Shown here: positions 59,617-64,000 of the stretch, piece by piece
Position numbering within the stretch: the first letter of the stretch is position 1
How the letters are laid out: each line of letters starts with the position of its first letter
Source: Bradyrhizobium sp. LHD-71
GTDB lineage: Bacteria; Pseudomonadota; Alphaproteobacteria; Rhizobiales; Xanthobacteraceae
Reading direction: 5' to 3'
DNA: 64,000 nucleotides
Assembly (NCBI RefSeq): GCF_031157255.1
Contig: NZ_JAVIFX010000005.1
Span: forward strand, 62,001 to 126,000
The notes under the pieces: generated by a model
Told to the model about the DNA's origin: nothing
Databases searched by the model: none
What the model saw: only the letters and a program-made list of their open reading frames with translations
Made by a program: the position numbers and the translations under genes

Positions 59617-61026
59617 ATGGTTGACGGCATTAGTGGTTTGAGTTCGACGAACACAATCTCGCTTCCACCAATCGACGTCACTCCCTTCGAGCTTCCTGAG
59701 ATCGTGGTCACCCCTGACGATCCACTGCCGGGCGACGGCTCTTTCGGCGATCCGATCGCGGGATTCCAGGCCACCAATGCGCAGATAAGCGCTGCCGTGA
59801 ACGGGCTGTCGCAGCAAATCGATGCGACCGCCGAGCAAATGCGGTCGCAGAGCGAGGCAACGCTGGCACAGGTCGCCTCGACCGGAGCATCCTTGTCGGC
59901 TCAGATTGCCGCCGCCAACGCTCCAGCCCCTATAGCACTACCGACACCGGAGATCATCGTCCCACCGGCCGAACCGGCGGCGCCTCCTGCACCGTCGGTA
60001 CCCTCCGCCGCGTCGACCGTCACGCAGTCCGATCAGATCACAAGCCCGATCGACGAGCGCGGAGAACAGGTTGCCGATACACCCCTCGCGGACGCTGTCA
60101 AAACGGCTGCCGCCGGTGCAGTCGGCTATCGCGCGGGAATGTACGGGGAGGTGGGCGTTGGCCGATTCACAGCAAATGTCGCAAACGAGCAGCGATTTGG
60201 TCGCTTCACGCAAGGATCGACGCTCGCGAGGCCAAGGTTTACAGGCAACGGGATCGACAGTTTCGCGCGTCGGGACAGCTTAGCGCAAAGGACCTTGATC
60301 AGCTCTCAGGCGACCTATGACTATGCGCGCCAGCAGGCTGCTGCACTCGGGATCGAGTCGCGAGACGTCAGGTTTGAAACCCAAAGGCGAGCCCTCAGCC
60401 CCGACCGCACTTACGATGTCCAGATCGGTCGCGGCAGCGCTCCTGTGACCGAAGTCAAGGCTGGACGCTCCATCAATCCGGGCCAAGTGACGAAGGACAT
60501 CGCGGCGGCAAGGAATGGCCTTCGGATCGATTATCGATTTGCCGGCAACCCGCTGACCGGGAACCACGGCCCCAATCCCGCAGCCGCGTCACGCTTGAAC
60601 GCGGCCGCCGCAGCGACCAACAACAATTTGACCCATGCCACCACGGACGTGGCGCCGAGCCGCGCCGGAATCCGGACCGTCGAGACGACGGCAGAGATCA
60701 GCCGGGCTGCACGCGCGCTCGGGCGCGTTGCCGCACCGATCGGGGTGGCAGCGGACGCTTTTGCCATCGGCTCCGGCGTCCGGGCAGACGGCGGAAGATT
60801 CGGCCAGAATGCGACAGTTGCCGCGGCCGGTGCGGCGGGCGGTTGGGCCGGCGCTGCAGCGGGTGGCTGGGGAGGTGTCCAAGCTGGTACACTCGTGGGC
60901 GGAGCGATCGGTGGTCCGGTCGGCGCGCCCATCGGTGCGGTCGTCGGCGGTCTCATCGGCGCCATTGGTGGTGGTCTGCTCGGCGGATGGGGTGGAGAGC
61001 GTGCCGCGCGTGCAGCGACAAATTAA
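59617..61026 (+). CDS. Candidate nuclease effector: PD-(D/E)XK-like motif plus C-terminal glycine zipper
   Basis: A 469-residue protein of no family I can name. Layout: residues 1-45 with LPPIDVTPFELPEIVVTPDD; a helical stretch with coiled-coil-like spacing at 50-100; a Pro/Ala-rich linker at 102-135; a mixed domain at 155-345. In it, YDVQIGRG (Asp267) and TEVKAGRS (Glu279, Lys281) with Gln290 form D-x11-ExK-x8-Q, the layout of restriction-endonuclease-fold nucleases. Residues 403-461 form a glycine zipper (GGWAGAAAGGWGG, VGGAIGGPVGAPIGAVVGG) able to insert in membranes. ATG 59617 is chosen at MVDGISGL. It is followed 16 nt later by a partner gene. A secreted toxin is my interpretation, not shown. 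Confidence 0.75.
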   Translation: MVDGISGLSSTNTISLPPIDVTPFELPEIVVTPDDPLPGDGSFGDPIAGFQATNAQISAAVNGLSQQIDATAEQMRSQSEATLAQVASTGASLSAQIAAANAPAPIALPTPEIIVPPAEPAAPPAPSVPSAASTVTQSDQITSPIDERGEQVADTPLADAVKTAAAGAVGYRAGMYGEVGVGRFTANVANEQRFGRFTQGSTLARPRFTGNGIDSFARRDSLAQRTLISSQATYDYARQQAAALGIESRDVRFETQRRALSPDRTYDVQIGRGSAPVTEVKAGRSINPGQVTKDIAAARNGLRIDYRFAGNPLTGNHGPNPAAASRLNAAAAATNNNLTHATTDVAPSRAGIRTVETTAEISRAARALGRVAAPIGVAADAFAIGSGVRADGGRFGQNATVAAAGAAGGWAGAAAGGWGGVQAGTLVGGAIGGPVGAPIGAVVGGLIGAIGGGLLGGWGGERAARAATN

Positions 61027-61042
61027 GAGGTAAGCCCACGAG

Positions 61043-61972
61043 GTGTCATCGCTGACTCGTTTGCTTCACCAAGTCCTGCCGGCTTCACTGGTATCGGGCT
61101 TCAAGTACAGTCATATCGCGCGCGAGCAAGGCGCGTATCGGAATGCCTTGCCCGGATACACGCCTTATCTCGGCGCACACGAACCACCGAACCGAACGTT
61201 GACGAGCCGTCGTGCACACATCGTCTACGACCTCGTCATGGCGGTGAAGACCACGCGCGTCGCGGACATATCCGCGTTGTTGCGCCGAACGGGGCTGGAG
61301 CCCGCCGCCACCCCGGAGGCCTGGGATAAGATCGGCCGCTGGATCGGCGAGACCGTCGAAGGCAGCCGTGAGCCCGGGTCTGATCGATACGGGCCTTATC
61401 TTCCTTACTACCCGGGTGTGCCCCCGCGGCAAATCAAGGGCGAAAGCACAAGCGTTCTCCGGCCGTTGTGGCAATCGGTCGTGCTCGATCTCGCATTGCT
61501 GCTCGGCGGCCACATGATTGCTCGGGCGCCGAGCGCGCGTTGGAGCTGCGATGGCGAGTGGCGCGAAGGGAGTTGCTCGGGAGAGCCGCTTGTTGCAATT
61601 CCGGGGCAGGATATCCCAACGGGCCACCTTCCTACCCTTCATGGCCCGTTCGATGCCATCGAGTCGGTGGCGTGGCAGGGCCTTCATCGCCGCCAGCAGC
61701 TGACGGACCCGCCTCCGATCAGCCTGGGAGAAATCCTGCACAATGCGATTGAGCGGCCGCCAAGTTCGCGCGATCCACGTCAGGAGTTAATCAAGAGTCT
61801 CGAGGATTATCTCAACGAGCATGGCGACTTGCCGGAAAACGAAGAGATCGTCGATTGGATGATCGACGAGGGCCTGCTTGAAATGCCCGAGCTTCCGAGC
61901 CGTTTAGTATCGATCCTCGACGAACGTGACGAGCGTGCCGGTCGCGCCGGCACCAAGGACGCATGGCGCTAA
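61043..61972 (+). CDS. Unknown protein, candidate immunity or accessory partner of the effector-like protein
   Basis: A 309-residue, predicted cytoplasmic protein starting at GTG 61043, 16 nt after the effector-like gene; AAGAGG overlaps the end of that gene. There is no signal peptide. TSRRAHIVYDLVMAVKTTRV and LRRTGLEPAATPEAWDKIGR look helical, GPYLPYYPGVPPRQIKGEST is a proline-rich middle, and the C terminus is markedly acidic (SLEDYLNEHGDLPENEEIVD), a common feature of nuclease immunity proteins. No family recognised. Tight coupling suggests joint function; immunity is a hypothesis. It could also be an adaptor for secretion. Confidence 0.75.
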   Translation: MSSLTRLLHQVLPASLVSGFKYSHIAREQGAYRNALPGYTPYLGAHEPPNRTLTSRRAHIVYDLVMAVKTTRVADISALLRRTGLEPAATPEAWDKIGRWIGETVEGSREPGSDRYGPYLPYYPGVPPRQIKGESTSVLRPLWQSVVLDLALLLGGHMIARAPSARWSCDGEWREGSCSGEPLVAIPGQDIPTGHLPTLHGPFDAIESVAWQGLHRRQQLTDPPPISLGEILHNAIERPPSSRDPRQELIKSLEDYLNEHGDLPENEEIVDWMIDEGLLEMPELPSRLVSILDERDERAGRAGTKDAWR

Positions 61973-62019
61973 GATAGCAAGCGCTAGAGCGGGATGCGCT
62001 TAGCTTGAATCGATTTGGG

Positions 62020-62355
62020 ATTCGTGTCACAGGGCCAACCTTCAGCCCAAAACCACGCAATATCCCGCGGATACTCAATTCCACTTCGATAAATCGCCCA
62101 AGAAGCTGCTTGCGCGCAACCAGCAGCGCTCGAATCTCTTGAGCCCCTATCGACTTCGCGTGCACCGAGCTGAACCTCCCATCCCGATCAACTGGGCGAT
62201 CCCGCGCGCATCCTTGCGATCTGTCTTGACTGTCATCGCAGATAATGTGGCGTCTACATGCCGCGTTTCCAGCAGAACCATTTGGAAGCCCGCTCTTTTT
62301 AGCCCCGCATACAGCCATTGTGACAACGGCCCAGCCTCCAGCCCGATCCGCAGGC
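62020..62355 (-). mobile_element. IS110-family transposase remnant
   Basis: The minus strand reads GLRIGLEAGPLSQWLYAGLK, RAGFQMVLLETRHVDATLSA and MTVKTDRKDARGIAQLIGMG, then after a frameshift RFSSVHAKSIGAQEIRALLV and FIEVELSIRGILRGFGLKVG. These are the Glu (EAG) and TDRxDA blocks of the DEDD catalytic domain of IS110 transposases. The N-terminal Asp block and the C-terminal transposase_20 domain are absent. Confidence 0.8.
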
Positions 62356-62378
62356 CTCGCTAAGCTCTGCGGCGCCAT

Positions 62379-62880
62379 CGTCTGCGAACGTTAGAACCAG
62401 CGACAGGCCAAGCCTCGTGGAGCGATTTCGGCATTCTCCCACCAATACGGCGGATGCTGTCGCCCTTCCCGACTTGCTCCTGCCCAGACGACGACCGTTT
62501 GTAGAGCTCCGCATTTCGGGCGACGATTTGGCCGCTCTGCAGAAGCCGCCTCAAATCGTTCAGGGAGTCAGCACGCTCAGCACGCTCCACCGCCTCATGA
62601 AGCAGGATCCACATAGGTTACTGAAGGCCTTTGTTGCTCGATTATGTATCGGATGCGCAACAAGCGAAGCATCATCTTTCGCCCTAGCTCCTCGTCGAGG
62701 CGCCCCGCGTCGAAACAAAAAAACGAGGCTTCACGCCAGCCAACCGCCTCTAGTTGGGACGCGCCGCCGTACATTGCTCTTGAGTTCTCGTTTGCACTTC
62801 AATCCGTCTCGTTCGCAATTCGACGACCATTGAGCGGAGGGCGCGATCGCAGAAAATCGTAGTTCGGCGTACGAAATCGG
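62379..62880. other. Gap with one doubtful minus-strand frame
   Basis: A minus-strand frame from 62614 (MWILLHEAVERAERADSLND, LRRLLQSGQIVARNAELYKR) is moderately protein-like for about 65 residues but then runs into IS110 remnant sequence. It has no recognised family. Confidence 0.3.
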
Positions 62881-62886
62881 AGAGTT

Positions 62887-62914
62887 GGTAGCGGGGGAGC
62901 GCTACCGCCTTTTT
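62887..62914 (+). terminator. Hairpin with T tract (GTAGC palindromic repeat, copy 2)
   Basis: GGTAGCG (62887-62893) pairs with CGCTACC (62900-62906) around GGGGAG, followed by GCC and TTTTT at 62910-62914. It has the form of a rho-independent terminator reading right, and its arms are shared with the element at 46151-46168. Confidence 0.5.
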
Positions 62915-62921
62915 CCCACAC

Positions 62922-62956
62922 CACCTGCCGCGGCCTGAGTTGGCGAGTGGCAGGTA
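62922..62956. repeat. Hairpin repeat, copy B (decayed)
   Basis: Outer arms ACCTGCC (62923-62929) and GGCAGGT (62949-62955) are the same as those of the element at 52292-52322; the inner stem has diverged. It lies between the T-tract hairpin and the end of the carboxyltransferase gene. Confidence 0.45.
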
Positions 62957-62971
62957 TAATATTGTCTCGCG

Positions 62972-64000
62972 TTACCAACCGTCCACACAAGGCCGCCGCT
63001 TGCCTTCGCGAACCGGCGAAGGTGGCAGCGAGCGCAACCCGGCGATAATCCAGCGCCGCGTATCCGCCGGATCGATCACCTCGTCCACCTCGAACAGGCT
63101 TCCAGCATTCAGGGCTTTGCCGCGCTCATAGAGCTCCCCTACCATTCGTTCGTAGGCGGCAAGCCGTTCGGCTGGATCCGAGATTGCCGCAAGCTCGCGA
63201 CGACGACCGAGCTTGACCTGCCCTTCCAACCCCATGCCGCCAAACTCGCCGGTCGGCCAAGCGACGGCAAACATGCCCACTCGCATTGACCCGCCGGTCA
63301 TGGCGAGCTTTCCGAGCCCATACGATTTGCGCGTCATGACGAAGAACGTCGGGATTGAGAGATTGGCGCCGATCAGATAGGTGCGACAGCAATGCCGGAC
63401 GAGAGCCGTCCTCTCGGCCTCGGGTCCCACCATGTTGCCTGGATTATCGTTTAGCGACAAAAGTGGGATATCATGGGCATCGCAAAGTTGCATGAAGCGC
63501 GCAGCCTTGTCAGCCGCATCGGCATCAATGGCGCCGCCAAGATGCATAGGGTTGTTGGCGATAACGCCGAGCGGCCGGCCTTCGATACGGATAAGGGCAG
63601 TGATCATACCGTGACCAAATCCGCGACGGATCTCAAGCACTGACCCCTCGTCGGCCAAGGTCTCGATTAAGCGCCGCATGTCATAGCCACGCAAACGATT
63701 TTCCGGGACTACGTATCTCAGCTCCCGCTGATCAGGGCACTTCCAGCTGTCGATTCGTCCCTGAAAATAAGACATATACTGTCGCGCAACCTTCACGGCC
63801 TCGGCCTCATCCTCAACGAGGATATCGACGACACCGTTCGGGACCTGAACTGACATTGGGCCCACTTCTTCAGGACGGTAGACGCCGAGACCACCGCCTT
63901 CGATCATCGCAGGTCCCGCCATGCCAATGGTGGAATTCGCGGTGGCAATGATCAGGTCACAACAGCCGAGCAGCACGGCATTGCCAGCAAAACAGCGGCC
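62972..64000 (-). CDS. Acyl-CoA carboxylase, carboxyltransferase subunit (C-terminal part; runs off right edge)
   Basis: The visible 343 residues are the second half of a biotin-dependent carboxyltransferase (acetyl-, propionyl- or methylcrotonyl-CoA carboxylase beta type). GMAGPAMIEGGGLGVYRPEE and EVGPMSVQVPNGVVDILVED end the N-lobe; the C-lobe has TALIRIEGRPLGVIANNPMH, LGGAIDADAADKAARFMQLC, PLLSLNDNPGNMVGPEAE and KSYGLGKLAMTGGSMRVG. The usual DxPGF reads DNPGN, which may change acyl-CoA choice. GCCDLIIATANSTIGM at the right edge continues in frame beyond the window. The C-terminal tail (SLPPSPVREGKRRPCVDGW) is unusual. Confidence 0.9.
   Translation of the reverse strand, partial: GRCFAGNAVLLGCCDLIIATANSTIGMAGPAMIEGGGLGVYRPEEVGPMSVQVPNGVVDILVEDEAEAVKVARQYMSYFQGRIDSWKCPDQRELRYVVPENRLRGYDMRRLIETLADEGSVLEIRRGFGHGMITALIRIEGRPLGVIANNPMHLGGAIDADAADKAARFMQLCDAHDIPLLSLNDNPGNMVGPEAERTALVRHCCRTYLIGANLSIPTFFVMTRKSYGLGKLAMTGGSMRVGMFAVAWPTGEFGGMGLEGQVKLGRRRELAAISDPAERLAAYERMVGELYERGKALNAGSLFEVDEVIDPADTRRWIIAGLRSLPPSPVREGKRRPCVDGW

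Noticed and set aside
61812-62378. A 188-residue intact minus-strand gene
   Set aside because: Its C-terminal part is antisense to the partner gene at 61043-61972, and its middle is one frame of a frameshifted IS110 transposase.
1-64000. CRISPR arrays, rRNA genes, riboswitches, replication origin
   Set aside because: I saw no regularly spaced direct repeats, rRNA-like stretches, known riboswitch cores or dnaA-box clusters when reading through. Absence by eye is not proof.

Overview
The window looks like an accessory, catabolism-rich stretch of a high-GC alphaproteobacterial chromosome. A Bradyrhizobium-type soil bacterium (Nitrobacteraceae) is my best guess. The guess rests on the orphan Bug receptors, on the small conserved proteins at 21.8 and 24.8 kb, which I recall from that group, and on the integrase style. 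No rRNA, complete tRNA or replication gene is present, so the assignment is inference from family recognition.

Layout. 0-3.1 kb is a restriction-modification locus: a partial gene running off the left edge, a small XRE (controller-like) regulator, a 17-bp palindromic operator over a perfect -35 box, a divergent C5-cytosine methyltransferase, a HEPN-like unknown gene between inverted repeats, and a Vsr endonuclease. 3.2-4.8 kb holds the 3' end of a tRNA gene (attachment-site scar) with a tyrosine integrase and a small partner gene. 5.1-8.9 kb is a Bug receptor and an MmgE/PrpD gene with a divergent LysR. 9.4-14.4 kb is a 4-nitrobenzoate-type operon: substrate-binding protein, PnbA-like nitroreductase, PnbB-like hydroxylaminobenzoate lyase and protocatechuate 3,4-dioxygenase (pcaHG), with a divergent LysR. 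14.4-25.5 kb mixes solute-binding proteins, an amidohydrolase pair with a Rieske protein, small conserved genes and several gene remnants.

25.6-38.2 kb is one long operon for CoA-dependent degradation of an unidentified acid: DUF35 protein, thiolase-like protein, class I CoA-transferase A/B, CaiB-type CoA-transferase, enoyl-CoA hydratase, AtuA-like protein and two acyl-CoA dehydrogenases. It is bracketed by Bug receptors and has a divergent IclR regulator. 39-46 kb is a sugar-acid-like cluster (enolase superfamily, RraA, truncated aldehyde dehydrogenase, three Bug receptors, HD protein, GntR) carrying three copies of one operator. 46.5-50.6 kb is a hydantoinase/oxoprolinase pair (HyuA/HyuB). 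50.9-52.2 kb is an alpha/beta hydrolase-OsmC fusion. 53.1-57.7 kb is a complete branched-chain-type ABC uptake operon (LivG-F-H-M plus binding protein) with start/stop overlaps throughout. 57.9-59.0 kb is an atypical SDR.

59.6-62.0 kb is the most novel-looking part: a 469-residue protein with a PD-(D/E)XK-like motif and a C-terminal glycine-zipper segment, followed directly by a 309-residue partner, resembling an effector/immunity pair. An IS110 remnant and palindromic repeats follow. The window ends inside an acyl-CoA carboxylase carboxyltransferase gene.

Overall theme: many uptake receptors (eight intact Bug proteins, two Bug remnants, three ABC binding proteins), each paired with local catabolic genes and a local regulator. 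Frequent remnants of regulators, integrases and transposases indicate repeated gene gain and decay.
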